Of a stretch of 41,023 nucleotides of DNA, positions 1-7,044 are shown in pieces. Location: positions 1 to 41,023 of the forward strand of contig CAYLHB010000006.1 of NCBI GenBank assembly GCA_964383505.1, read 5' to 3'. Numbering within the stretch: the first letter of the stretch is position 1; every line of letters begins with the position of its first letter. Position numbers and translations under genes: made by a program. This DNA is from CAYLHB01 sp964383505. GTDB lineage: Bacteria > Patescibacteriota > Minisyncoccia > Phycocordibacterales > UBA12088. The notes beneath the pieces are model-generated. The model searched no databases and was not told where the DNA came from. It saw only the letters and a list, made by a program, of their open reading frames with translations.

Positions 1-36
1 CGTTGCACCAGAAGCTTCGGAGGTTTCGTCCGCCAT
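1..36 (-). CDS. Partial gene running off the left edge
   Basis: Only the first 12 codons are in the window (MADETSEASGAT). They start at the ATG read leftward from position 36. The main support is the start region: a TAGAAT hexamer at 43-48 lies exactly 6 nt before the ATG, the same arrangement as at many other genes here. The N-terminus is acidic and Ser/Thr-rich. No family can be named from so little sequence. Confidence 0.4.
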   Translation of the reverse strand, partial: MADETSEASGAT

Positions 37-42
37 GGTGCT

Positions 43-48
43 ATTCTA
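43..48 (-). promoter_or_regulatory. Predicted -10 box (leaderless) for left-edge gene
   Basis: TAGAAT, 6 nt before the ATG at 36. A transcript starting 6-7 nt downstream would begin at the start codon. Confidence 0.45.
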
Positions 49-68
49 CCCCCCCAAGGGAATGTGGA

Positions 69-92
69 GGGGAAATGGTGGGGTGGGTGGGG
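69..92 (+). other. G-quadruplex-type G-run cluster
   Basis: Four G-runs on the + strand (69-72, 80-83, 85-87, 89-92) with loops of 7, 1 and 1 nt fit the G3+N1-7 quadruplex pattern. It lies between the GNAT stop and the promoter of the left-edge gene. The leftward RNA would carry the C-rich complement. Function unknown. Confidence 0.4.
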
Positions 93-106
93 ATAAGTGT
101 GCAGTG

Positions 107-616
107 CTACACGGTTTGGTGTGTGCGTACCATCACCATGTGGTCGCCGTTATGTATGCTCGTGTCGGAGAAACCGTACTTCCGGTAGAAAGTGAGTGCG
201 CGGTGGTTGTGTTGCCACACGTCGAGGTAGATGCGGGGTGCGTGCACCATGGTGGGGTGTGCGAGCGTCGCGTCCATGAGCGCACGGCCCACTCCTCTGC
301 CTTGATGACTCGCGAGTACGTAGAGGCGCACGAGCTCCCTGTCTCCCTCTTGGAGCACGATGTCCGTTTGGTTAACCGGCCCAAAGAGGGTGTACCCCAC
401 GGGTACGCCCCCTACTTCTGCAATAAGCGCACGGTGGTTTAAAAGGGCGTGTGAGAAAAAAGTCGCGGAGCGCGTCTCGCGTACGACGCACTCAAGCTCC
501 TCCGGCGTATCGCGCTCACTAAATGTCTCGCGGTAGGTACGCTCGGAAAGCTCGGCGAGCATGGGCACATCCTCGATGCCCGCCTCACGCACCACGACAC
601 TACTCAAGGATACCAT
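107..616 (-). CDS. GNAT family N-acetyltransferase
   Basis: The 169-residue protein has the GNAT fold pattern. A beta-strand (ELVRLYVLASH) is followed by the acetyl-CoA pyrophosphate-binding loop QGRGVG at residues 105-110 and a helix, then the late strand/helix IYLDVWQHNHRALTFYRKYGF typical of RimI/PaiA-like members. The length is normal for a single-domain enzyme. It should transfer an acetyl group from acetyl-CoA to an amine, but the substrate cannot be inferred. The ATG at 616 overlaps the 3' end of ndk by 17 nt; a GTG start a few codons later would also fit. The overlap suggests cotranscription with ndk. Confidence 0.85.
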   Translation of the reverse strand: MVSLSSVVVREAGIEDVPMLAELSERTYRETFSERDTPEELECVVRETRSATFFSHALLNHRALIAEVGGVPVGYTLFGPVNQTDIVLQEGDRELVRLYVLASHQGRGVGRALMDATLAHPTMVHAPRIYLDVWQHNHRALTFYRKYGFSDTSIHNGDHMVMVRTHQTV

Positions 617-1205
617 CGAGGTTTACGTCGTAGAGTATTTGCTCCTGTATCAAACGGTACGCCACGAGGTCATTTTCCGTAAACCAGTGTTTAAGCTCAT
701 TACTCGCCTCCTCAACAGAGCCGGATGCATGGATGAGGTTCCGTATCGCACGATCGTCGGTGTCAGCCATGGAGTAGCTGTCGAGCACAAAGTCACCGCG
801 AATGGTGCCCACATCACTTGAGCGCGGCTCGGTACCACCCACGAGCTTGCGTACGAGCTCCACCGCGTGCGCACCCTGCCATGCCATCACCACCACCGGC
901 CCGCTCGTCATGTACTTCTTCAGACGCTCCACCACCGCGTCGCCCACCTTCTCGGGGTCATCGGTGGGGGGTGTCTGCCCCTTCTTTTTGTAGGACTCAA
1001 TGGCCTTCTCACCCACCTTGCGCTTCCATGAGGGGTCGAGGGTGTAGTGCGTCTCAACCGCTTCCGCGGTCGGTACCATAAACTTGAGGCCAACCATTTT
1101 AAGGCCGACACGCTCAAAACGACCTATTATCTCGCCCACGAGCGAACGCTGAACGCCGTCAGGTTTGATAATGACCAAGGTGCGCTCTCTGTGAAAGTCA
1201 GACAT
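600..1205 (-). CDS. ndk: Nucleoside diphosphate kinase with internal insertion
   Basis: This enzyme moves the gamma phosphate of ATP to NDPs through a phosphohistidine. N-terminal TLVIIKPDGVQR (residues 9-20), GTIRGDF (133-139) and the active-site segment NLIHASGS with His159 are clear. Two positions next to the histidine differ from the usual HGSDS (G to A, D to G). At 201 residues it is much longer than the usual 140 or so, because of a charged, Lys-rich insert at about residues 55-92 between the first helices. A TAGTAC box 6 nt before the ATG, with TTGTCG 17 nt further upstream, could be its own promoter. Confidence 0.93.
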   Translation of the reverse strand: MSDFHRERTLVIIKPDGVQRSLVGEIIGRFERVGLKMVGLKFMVPTAEAVETHYTLDPSWKRKVGEKAIESYKKKGQTPPTDDPEKVGDAVVERLKKYMTSGPVVVMAWQGAHAVELVRKLVGGTEPRSSDVGTIRGDFVLDSYSMADTDDRAIRNLIHASGSVEEASNELKHWFTENDLVAYRLIQEQILYDVNLDGILE

Positions 1206-1248
1206 AGAAATGTACTAATTAGGTAAATGTAATACGACAAATCCATGG

Positions 1249-1254
1249 TACTAT
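1249..1254 (+). promoter_or_regulatory. Possible -10 box for the cysteine-repeat gene
   Basis: TACTAT about 54 nt before the ATG at 1308. This would give a short leader carrying the Shine-Dalgarno at 1298-1302. No clear -35 is visible. Confidence 0.35.
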
Positions 1255-1307
1255 ACACGCAGATTTTGGTTCCTCCAAGTCAGTATGCTCTTCCAATGGA
1301 GGCGTTC

Positions 1308-1583
1308 ATGATGCCATGCAGTTGTCCACCCGGTACGTGTCACTACCCCAACAGTTCGATTTGCAGAAATGACGCTGGGGGCGCCTTACTTCAACCTTTG
1401 CCTGAACCAAGTGCGGACTTTGGTCAGACACATACCCAATCATGCTCGTGTCCTGAAGGTACGTGCTTCAGGCCACAAAGTTCAAACTGCCGCGAACAAA
1501 TCCGACTGGAATCGTTTGGCTCGGTAGGAGACGATGAATCATACTTGGTCCAAATCGTTCGCGATGCCACTGAACCAGGTTGA
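1308..1583 (+). CDS. Small protein with duplicated CxCPxGTC...C motif
   Basis: I do not recognise the family. The start is set by a perfect GGAGG (1298-1302) 5 nt before ATG ATG; an in-frame ATG at 1245 lies in the likely promoter. The 91-residue product carries two copies of the motif CSCPxGTCxxPxSSxCR (residues 4-20 and 46-62). Each has four cysteines at spacing C-x-C-x4-C-x7-C, so eight in all. A Pro/Gln-rich linker joins them, and a 29-residue acidic tail follows. There is no signal peptide or membrane segment. Four cysteines per repeat suggest two small zinc or iron-sulfur knuckles (inference). It is transcribed against both neighbours and is followed by its own terminator at 1617-1643, which supports a real gene. 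Confidence 0.7.
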   Translation: MMPCSCPPGTCHYPNSSICRNDAGGALLQPLPEPSADFGQTHTQSCSCPEGTCFRPQSSNCREQIRLESFGSVGDDESYLVQIVRDATEPG

Positions 1584-1616
1584 AACACCTGCACAAGCAA
1601 TTTGTCACTCAAAACG

Positions 1617-1643
1617 GCCCGCTTCCATGCGGGCTACCTTTTT
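1617..1643. terminator. Bidirectional intrinsic terminator
   Basis: The 6-bp all-GC stem GCCCGC/GCGGGC (1617-1622 with 1629-1634) is followed on + by TTTTT (1639-1643) and on the other strand by a weaker TTTT. It ends the cysteine-repeat gene from the left. From the right it overlaps the map stop codon and closes the ribosomal cluster. Confidence 0.75.
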
Positions 1644-2404
1644 GTGAGAATCACCGTACCCTCCTCGGTGATTTCTACGTCATGCTCAAAGTGGGCACTC
1701 CGTGTGCCATCCTGTGTGCGCACCGTGTAGCCGTCACGCTCAAACACCACCGCACCCTTACCCTCGTTCACCATCGGCTCTATCGCGAGCACCATACCGG
1801 CTACCAGCTTCTCCCCCTTCCCGGCCGCGCCGTAGTTTGGTATCTGTGGGTCTTCATGGACCGCAGTTCCCACGCCATGCCCGCAAAGATCGCGCACGAT
1901 ACCGAACCCATGCTCGCGCACGTACGTTTCAATCGCATGCCCTATGTCGCCCACGGTACTCCCCGCACGCGCTACAGCGATACCTCGCCCGAGCGCCTCC
2001 TCGGTCACCGCGAGGAGTTCGCGTGCGCGCTCGTCCACCTTTCCAACCGCGACTGTCTTCCCCGCGTCGGTAATAACGCCGTCCCGCCGTAACCCTATGT
2101 CGAGCCCCACCACATCACCCTCGCGCGCGGTATAACCGAGCTCGGTCGGTATGCCGTGCACCACGATGTCGTTGGGGGAAAGGCAGAGTGCACAGGGGTA
2201 CGAGCGCGGTGCCCCGAGAGGTCGATAGCCTAAGAACGCAGGTTCCGCATCCACCTCGGCAATGAGCCGAAGCGCATGCGCCTCAAGCTCTCCACTCGTC
2301 ACACCAGGAACCACAAGTGCACAGAGCTCCTCAAGAACGTGCGCGTGTCGTTTACCGAGGTCGCGAAGCGCGCGGAGCTCCCGCGGTGTTTTAACCTTAG
2401 CCAT
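1634..2404 (-). CDS. map: Methionine aminopeptidase, type I
   Basis: It removes the initiator Met from nascent proteins. All metal and catalytic residues are visible in the 256-residue protein: His83 (VVHGIPT), Asp102 and Asp113 (GLDIGLRRDGVITDAG), His176 (CGHGVGT), Glu209 (AIEPM) and Glu240 (HFEHDVE). No N-terminal zinc-finger extension or type II insert is present. The ATG at 2404 was chosen because MAKVKTPREL matches the family N-terminus; the frame stays open upstream but that part reads through adk. It overlaps adk by 8 nt, indicating translational coupling in the SecY-Adk-Map order common in bacteria. Confidence 0.96.
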   Translation of the reverse strand: MAKVKTPRELRALRDLGKRHAHVLEELCALVVPGVTSGELEAHALRLIAEVDAEPAFLGYRPLGAPRSYPCALCLSPNDIVVHGIPTELGYTAREGDVVGLDIGLRRDGVITDAGKTVAVGKVDERARELLAVTEEALGRGIAVARAGSTVGDIGHAIETYVREHGFGIVRDLCGHGVGTAVHEDPQIPNYGAAGKGEKLVAGMVLAIEPMVNEGKGAVVFERDGYTVRTQDGTRSAHFEHDVEITEEGTVILTKR

Positions 2405-2993
2405 TGTTGAGACACGTGAGTATCGCGTGGTGCACCTCCTCGATAGGACGCGCCGCGTCGATGTCGAAAACCTCGTAGTCGGGATGCTCGCGGAAGTACT
2501 CGATGGTGAGTCGCACATCGCGACGAAACCACGCGAGCCGCCGCCGCACCTCCTCCTCCGTATCGTCAAATCGCTTGCGCCCGTGCACAAGCCGTTCCAC
2601 CACCTCCTCATCTGAAATGTCAAACATCATCACCTTCACGTGGTGCCGCTCATAGAATGCAAGCGCGCTGTGGAGAACGGGTGACTCCTCCGAACGCCTC
2701 GGGAACCCGTCGATGATGATGTGCTCATCACCCGTCACCCCCTCGATAAAAAGCGAGCTCCAGATCCAAATAGGGAGGAATGCCGGCGCGAGGTGGCCCG
2801 CAGAGAGCTCCTCTTTGATGCGCCGCTGAGTGAAGGTGTCTCCCTCCATAAACTCGCGAAACTTTGCACCCGTCTGAAAGTAATGGGTGGGGCGCGTAGC
2901 ATCAGTACGCTCAAGGTGACTCTTCAGAAGCTCCGCCTGCGTTCCCTTGCCACAGCCGGAGGGACCGATGAGTATCACTGTCTGTTGGTCCAT
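2397..2993 (-). CDS. adk: Adenylate kinase
   Basis: It converts ATP + AMP to 2 ADP. The P-loop is at residues 10-18 (GPSGCGKGT), the AMP-site region contains FQTGAKFREF, and DGFPRR precedes the CORE return. The 198-residue protein has a short LID (around VHGRKRFDDTEEEVRRRL) with no zinc-binding cysteines, so it is a short-type kinase. It lies 44 nt after secY. A TACGCT hexamer 7 nt before the ATG could let adk-map be transcribed on its own. Confidence 0.93.
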   Translation of the reverse strand: MDQQTVILIGPSGCGKGTQAELLKSHLERTDATRPTHYFQTGAKFREFMEGDTFTQRRIKEELSAGHLAPAFLPIWIWSSLFIEGVTGDEHIIIDGFPRRSEESPVLHSALAFYERHHVKVMMFDISDEEVVERLVHGRKRFDDTEEEVRRRLAWFRRDVRLTIEYFREHPDYEVFDIDAARPIEEVHHAILTCLNNG

Positions 2994-3000
2994 GTAGTGA

Positions 3001-3006
3001 AGCGTA
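3001..3006 (-). promoter_or_regulatory. Possible internal -10 box before adk
   Basis: TACGCT lies 7 nt upstream of the adk ATG in the 44-nt secY-adk gap. It resembles the leaderless promoters elsewhere in the window, but it is weak and unproven. Confidence 0.3.
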
Positions 3007-3037
3007 CCACACCCTCCGCGGTATGGGGGTGGGGATA

Positions 3038-4315
3038 TTAGTACTCGCGAATGGATATTTGTGCATCGGTCTTGCGCACAAGGTCGAGCACCACCGATAC
3101 CACAATAAGGAGCGCGGTTCCGCCTATCGCGAGCGCCTGAACACCGGTTACTGCCTGCATCACGATGGGGAGGACCGCAATCGCAGAGAGGAAGGTCGCG
3201 CCCACGAGCGTGATGCGGGTGAGGATGCTCGCGAGGTACTCCGCGGTCGCCGCACCCGGTCGCACTCCTGGAATAAACGCGCCCGACTTTTGGAGGTTGG
3301 TCGCAATCGCCTGAGGGTCAAAGGTGACCGCAGTGTAGAAGTAGGTGAAAAGGAAGACGAGTACGAAGTAGAGACCACCGTAAATCCAGTTGTTCGTGAA
3401 GTAGACGAGTGCGCTCCGCGCGAAGTCAGCCACCGCCACATTCGAGGTGGTGGAGAGGAAATTCAGTATCATCTGCGGAAAGAGAATGATGGAGAGCGCG
3501 AAAATGATGGGAATGACCCCCGCTTGGTTCACACGAAGCGGGAGGTAGCTCTGCACACCTCCGTAGCTGGTGCCCCCCCGCACCTGCTTCGCGTAAGTGA
3601 CGGGCACCGGGCGTTCCGCCTCCGTGATGACCACCACCGCCGCCGTGACAAGGAGTGTTGCGATGACCCCACCGAGGTAGAGCGGTATCTGGGACGGCTC
3701 GTAGGTGAAGAGGAGCTGGCTTATGGTCTGCGGAAGCGACGCGACGATGCCCGCGAATATGATGACCGACACGCCATTTCCAACCCCGAACTCCGTCATG
3801 AGTTCCCCAATCCACATGAGGAGGAGCGAACCGGCCGCCACGACCGCGATGTTCACCAGAAATATCATGAGCGAGAGGTCACCCTCGATAATCCCCTGGC
3901 GTGAGAGGAGCATGAGGAAGCCGAACGACTGGATGAATGCGAGCGGTACCGTGAGCATGCGTGAGTACTGGGTAAACTTCTGTCGTCCAATTTCACCCTC
4001 CTCTTGGTAGAGCGCTTTGAGGCGCGGGCTCATGATGGTGAGGAGCTGCATGATGATGGACGCGGTGATGTACGGCCCCACGCCAAGCATCACGATGGAG
4101 AGATTCGAGAGACCGCCTCCCGAGAAGATGTTGAGGAGACCGAGGTACTGGTTGTTGGCGAAAAATGCTTGGAGCTGGTCGGCATTCACGCCCGGTATCG
4201 GTATCGATGCGAGGATACGAAACACCGCAAGCGCGCCGATGAGAAAAAAGATACGGCCGCGGAGGTTCGGGTCGGAGACGATGAGATGCAGTTTTTGAAA
4301 GAAAGCGGAGAGCAT
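3038..4315 (-). CDS. secY: Preprotein translocase channel subunit SecY
   Basis: This is the membrane pore of the Sec translocon. The 425-residue product has about ten hydrophobic segments and the conserved N-terminal IPIPGVNADQLQAFF and plug-region features (SGGGLSNLSIVMLGVGPYI). It also has the cytosolic loop QKFTQYSRMLTVPLAFIQ and the late loop DPQAIATNLQKSGAFIPGVRPG. The length is normal for the family. TTACC directly precedes the ATG and there is no Shine-Dalgarno. It follows rplO after a 96-nt AT-rich gap, the largest in the cluster, which carries an imperfect inverted repeat. Confidence 0.97.
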   Translation of the reverse strand: MLSAFFQKLHLIVSDPNLRGRIFFLIGALAVFRILASIPIPGVNADQLQAFFANNQYLGLLNIFSGGGLSNLSIVMLGVGPYITASIIMQLLTIMSPRLKALYQEEGEIGRQKFTQYSRMLTVPLAFIQSFGFLMLLSRQGIIEGDLSLMIFLVNIAVVAAGSLLLMWIGELMTEFGVGNGVSVIIFAGIVASLPQTISQLLFTYEPSQIPLYLGGVIATLLVTAAVVVITEAERPVPVTYAKQVRGGTSYGGVQSYLPLRVNQAGVIPIIFALSIILFPQMILNFLSTTSNVAVADFARSALVYFTNNWIYGGLYFVLVFLFTYFYTAVTFDPQAIATNLQKSGAFIPGVRPGAATAEYLASILTRITLVGATFLSAIAVLPIVMQAVTGVQALAIGGTALLIVVSVVLDLVRKTDAQISIREY

Positions 4316-4328
4316 GGTAACGAAATTT

Positions 4329-4399
4329 CCAATTCCTAATGTCTAATTCTAGTGTGTATGGTGGATTGACGAGTTGGGTAGTTAGCAATTAGAAATTGG
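4329..4399. repeat. AT-rich imperfect inverted repeat in the rplO-secY gap
   Basis: CCAATTCCTAA (4329-4339) and TTAGAAATTGG (4389-4399) are inverted copies matching at 10 of 11 positions. A related repeat occurs at 27635-27681. A role as mRNA processing hairpin or protein site is possible, but nothing in the sequence settles this. Confidence 0.5.
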
Positions 4400-4411
4400 A
4401 CATTTGACCCC

Positions 4412-4861
4412 TTACACCACCACCCCTCCCGCGCCCTCGATTGCGGTTTTTGACGCACCCGAGAGCTCGCAACCGGCAATGGTGAGCTTCTTGGTAAGTG
4501 CGCCGGTCGCGACAATCTTGATGCGAGGGAGCTTCCCGCCGCGCGCGACGGCACACCCGTTATCAACGAGCGAGCGCGGGGTCACACGCGCGCCCGCCTC
4601 AAAGGTACGTTCTAAAAGTGCGAGTGAAATCGCCACCGCATCGGCGCGCCCTTGGTTCACGGTTCGTCCACGGTTCTTTCCATACCCGCGTCGCTTTGGA
4701 ATGCGCTTGATGATGTCACGCTCCTCGGGACGAAACTTTCGTCCCGCACGCGATTTCTGGCCTTTTGTGCCGCGCCCCGACGTTTTTCCGCGCACGCCAC
4801 CGCGTCCAACCCGACGCTTCTTTGTGCTTCCGCTATTTGTGGTGAGGTGATTGAGTTGCAT
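4412..4861 (-). CDS. rplO: Ribosomal protein uL15
   Basis: Large-subunit protein of 149 residues. The Gly/Arg/Lys-rich N-terminal arm (KKRRVGRGGVRGKTSGRGTK, then GQKSRAG) and the C-terminal globular domain (LPRIKIVATGALTKKLTIAG) are typical. MQLNHL at 4861 is the family start; a Met three codons upstream is less likely. It follows rpsE by 19 nt with no rpmD (uL30) gene between them, as known for CPR ribosomes. Confidence 0.96.
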   Translation of the reverse strand: MQLNHLTTNSGSTKKRRVGRGGVRGKTSGRGTKGQKSRAGRKFRPEERDIIKRIPKRRGYGKNRGRTVNQGRADAVAISLALLERTFEAGARVTPRSLVDNGCAVARGGKLPRIKIVATGALTKKLTIAGCELSGASKTAIEGAGGVVV

Positions 4862-4880
4862 ACAAAACAAATGTTCTCGA

Positions 4881-5453
4881 TTACGCGCTCACGGGCGCCT
4901 CCTCCGCTCTGGGGCGTCGCGCGGGACGAAGCTTGCTAAGCGCCGCGACGGCCGCGCGCGCGTTGTTGAGGCGATTCTTGCTCCGCGAGAGCACCTTTGC
5001 CGAGACATGCTTCACACCCGCGAGCTCAAGCACGGTACGCACCGCGCTCCCCGCCTTGAGGCCTTTCCCGGGAGCGGGACGCATCGTGAGCTGTGTCGCC
5101 GCAAACTTCGCGGACGTTTCGGAAGGAATGCTTCCCTCTTTCGTGATGGGCACACGTATGAGGTGCTTCTTCGCGTCCTGCATTGCCTTCTCAATCGCCT
5201 GCGCGGTATCGTTCGCTTTGCCGAGACCCACGCCGACCGAGCCCTTCCCGTTTCCGATGACGAGCGCAACTGAGAAATTGAAGCGGCGACCTCCCGCGAC
5301 GACGCGCGTCACGCGACGTATGCTCACAATCTTGTGATCGTACTCACTGCGCTGTTTCGGCTCGCGCGCGGAGCGCATCGGGCGACGGCGGTGGTCTCCG
5401 CGCTCTTTGCCCCCCTCCCTTTGTGCATCTGGTGTTGGTGTGTGTGTGGTCAT
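4881..5453 (-). CDS. rpsE: Ribosomal protein uS5
   Basis: Small-subunit protein involved in decoding accuracy. The S5 dsRNA-binding-like domain (IVSIRRVTRVVAGGRRFNFS, then VALVIGNGKGSVGVGLGKA) and the C-terminal domain (MRPAPGKGLKAGSAVRTVLE, then LAGVKHVSAK) are clear. The 190 residues include a hydrophilic N-terminal extension of about 37 residues, rich in Arg, Glu and His, which is longer than the E. coli form. It starts 6 nt after rplR. Confidence 0.96.
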   Translation of the reverse strand: MTTHTPTPDAQREGGKERGDHRRRPMRSAREPKQRSEYDHKIVSIRRVTRVVAGGRRFNFSVALVIGNGKGSVGVGLGKANDTAQAIEKAMQDAKKHLIRVPITKEGSIPSETSAKFAATQLTMRPAPGKGLKAGSAVRTVLELAGVKHVSAKVLSRSKNRLNNARAAVAALSKLRPARRPRAEEAPVSA

Positions 5454-5459
5454 AGCAAA

Positions 5460-5810
5460 TTAGAATTGAAGTCCTCCCTCGCGCGCGCCGTCCGCAAGCT
5501 CCGCAATGGAGCCGGTGTAGAGAAACCCTCCTCGGTCGAACACCGCACGTGTGATACCGAGTGCTCCCGCCTTCTTTGCGAGCGCCGCCCCCGTTGCGCG
5601 TGCCTTCGCGCGCACACCCTCACCCTCTGCGTGGCGCGTGTCGGATGCGGCGAGCGTGGCCCCCTTCGCATCATCAATGAGCTGTGCGTAGAGCTCGCGA
5701 TTCGAACGGAACACCGCGAGCCGAGGGCAGTCCGCCGTACCGAAAACCTTCGCGCGTATGCGTCGGCGGCGCGCGATTCTGTGTGTTTGCTTTTGCTGTG
5801 CTTTGTTCAT
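5460..5810 (-). CDS. rplR: Ribosomal protein uL18
   Basis: 5S rRNA-binding protein of 116 residues. It has the basic N-terminus (RIARRRRIRAKVFGT), the core PRLAVFRSNRELYAQLIDD and the C-terminal helix/strand ITRAVFDRGGFLYTGSIAEL. The length is normal. It sits between rplF (20 nt) and rpsE (6 nt), the standard order. Confidence 0.96.
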   Translation of the reverse strand: MNKAQQKQTHRIARRRRIRAKVFGTADCPRLAVFRSNRELYAQLIDDAKGATLAASDTRHAEGEGVRAKARATGAALAKKAGALGITRAVFDRGGFLYTGSIAELADGAREGGLQF

Positions 5811-5830
5811 AGTGAGGGTGACGTTCCTGG

Positions 5831-6367
5831 TTACTTCGACGCCTTCTTGCCCTGCTTGCGCAAGATGGTCTCATCCGAGTAGTGGAAGCCCTTTCCCTTG
5901 TACGGCTCGGGCGGCTTCACCTTGCGGATGTGTGCGGCAAACTGCCCCACCACTTCCTTATCAGCCCCCTTTACAGTGGTCTCGTTCTTCTCGACAGAAA
6001 CGGTGATGCCTTTTGGAATGGGGAGTTTTACGGGGTGACTGAAGCCGACATTGAGCACCACATCGGTTCCCTGCACCGCAATGCGGTAGCCGACACCATC
6101 AAGGATGAGCTTCTTCTCGTAGGGGGTCGTCACCCCTTTGAGCATGTTGCGCACGTGGGACGCGTAGGTGCCCCAGAGCGCTCTCGCGAGCTTCGTATTG
6201 TTGACAGGTGTTACGGTAACCTCGCCGTTCTCCACACGTATAGTGATGAACGAGTGGATGTCCTTCGTGAGCTCACCACCGGGCCCCTTCACGGTGAGTA
6301 CACCGTGGTCGGCGCTCACGTCGGTCTTTGCGGGTATGGGGATTGCTCGTTTTCCTATCCTGCTCAT
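5831..6367 (-). CDS. rplF: Ribosomal protein uL6
   Basis: 178-residue protein near the sarcin-ricin loop. MSRIGKRAIPIP at the N-terminus fixes the ATG at 6367, although the frame is open upstream through rpsH. The duplicated L6 domain and the C-terminal signature EPYKGKGFHYSDE are present. The start is preceded by TACACC with no Shine-Dalgarno. Gap to rpsH: 10 nt. Confidence 0.97.
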   Translation of the reverse strand: MSRIGKRAIPIPAKTDVSADHGVLTVKGPGGELTKDIHSFITIRVENGEVTVTPVNNTKLARALWGTYASHVRNMLKGVTTPYEKKLILDGVGYRIAVQGTDVVLNVGFSHPVKLPIPKGITVSVEKNETTVKGADKEVVGQFAAHIRKVKPPEPYKGKGFHYSDETILRKQGKKASK

Positions 6368-6377
6368 GGTGTAAAAA

Positions 6378-6767
6378 TTACCAAATTTCAAAGAGGAGCT
6401 CTCCTCCAACGTTCTCTTTCTTCGCCTCCTCACCAAGGAGGATACCTTTTGGTGTTGAAACAATGAGCGCACCCTGTCCGCCTCGTACGCTATACATTTC
6501 GTGTGCGCCGGCGTAGCGCCGGCATCCGGGCTTCGACACGCGTCGTACATCGGTCACGCGCATACGCCCGCTCTCGGTCATACCAAGTGTGAGCTCGAGC
6601 ATTTTCCTGCCCTTTCGCCCGCGCTTCACCACCTCCCGCAAGTACCCCCTGTGCTTGAGCTTCTCTGCGATTGCAAGGCGCATCTTTGACTGCGGTACGA
6701 GCACGGTGTCACGCCCCGCGAGCGCGGCGTTTTTGATGCGTATGATCATGTCGGAAACGGTGTCCAT
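6378..6767 (-). CDS. rpsH: Ribosomal protein uS8
   Basis: 129-residue 16S central-domain protein. It has N-terminal DTVSDMIIRIKNA, GRMRVTDVRRVSKPGCRRYA in the middle and the C-terminal RGGQGALIVSTPKGIL signature. Nine nucleotides separate it from the S14 stop codon. Confidence 0.96.
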   Translation of the reverse strand: MDTVSDMIIRIKNAALAGRDTVLVPQSKMRLAIAEKLKHRGYLREVVKRGRKGRKMLELTLGMTESGRMRVTDVRRVSKPGCRRYAGAHEMYSVRGGQGALIVSTPKGILLGEEAKKENVGGELLFEIW

Positions 6768-6776
6768 AGAGAAGTA

Positions 6777-6962
6777 CTACCAGGATGATTTCTTAATACC
6801 GGGAATGTGGCCCTCGTTCGCAAGCTCCCGAAAACAGATACGGCAGAGGTCGAAGTCGCGCATGAAACCGTGCTTACGCCCGCAACGAAAACAGCGATTC
6901 ACCGCGCGAGTGGTAAACTTCGGCGTTTTCTGCGAACGGGCGATGACTGATTTTTTTGCCAT
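6777..6962 (-). CDS. rpsZ: Ribosomal protein uS14, zinc-binding type Z
   Basis: The 61-residue short form of S14. The zinc ligands form two CxxC pairs (CFRCGRKHGFMRDFDLCRIC). The ending GHIPGIKKSSW is the standard S14 C-terminus. MAKKSVIARSQ at 6962 is the expected start. An 82-nt gap upstream holds a consensus promoter, so S14 and the genes after it may be transcribed separately as well. Confidence 0.96.
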   Translation of the reverse strand: MAKKSVIARSQKTPKFTTRAVNRCFRCGRKHGFMRDFDLCRICFRELANEGHIPGIKKSSW

Positions 6963-6994
6963 ATATAACAAACACTCTCGGTACGAGTTGGCGC

Positions 6995-7023
6995 ATAGTA
7001 GCAGTATCGATGTGACGTGTCAA
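6995..7023 (-). promoter_or_regulatory. Internal sigma70-type promoter before rpsZ
   Basis: A perfect -35 TTGACA (7018-7023), a 17-nt spacer and the -10 TACTAT (6995-7000), read leftward in the rplE-rpsZ gap. The predicted leader is about 26 nt. Confidence 0.65.
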
Positions 7024-7044
7024 CGACGCCACATTGACGCGCTC

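Noticed and set aside
1245..1307. Upstream in-frame ATG for the cysteine-repeat gene
   Set aside because: It overlaps the TACTAT -10 candidate, while a perfect GGAGG serves the ATG at 1308.
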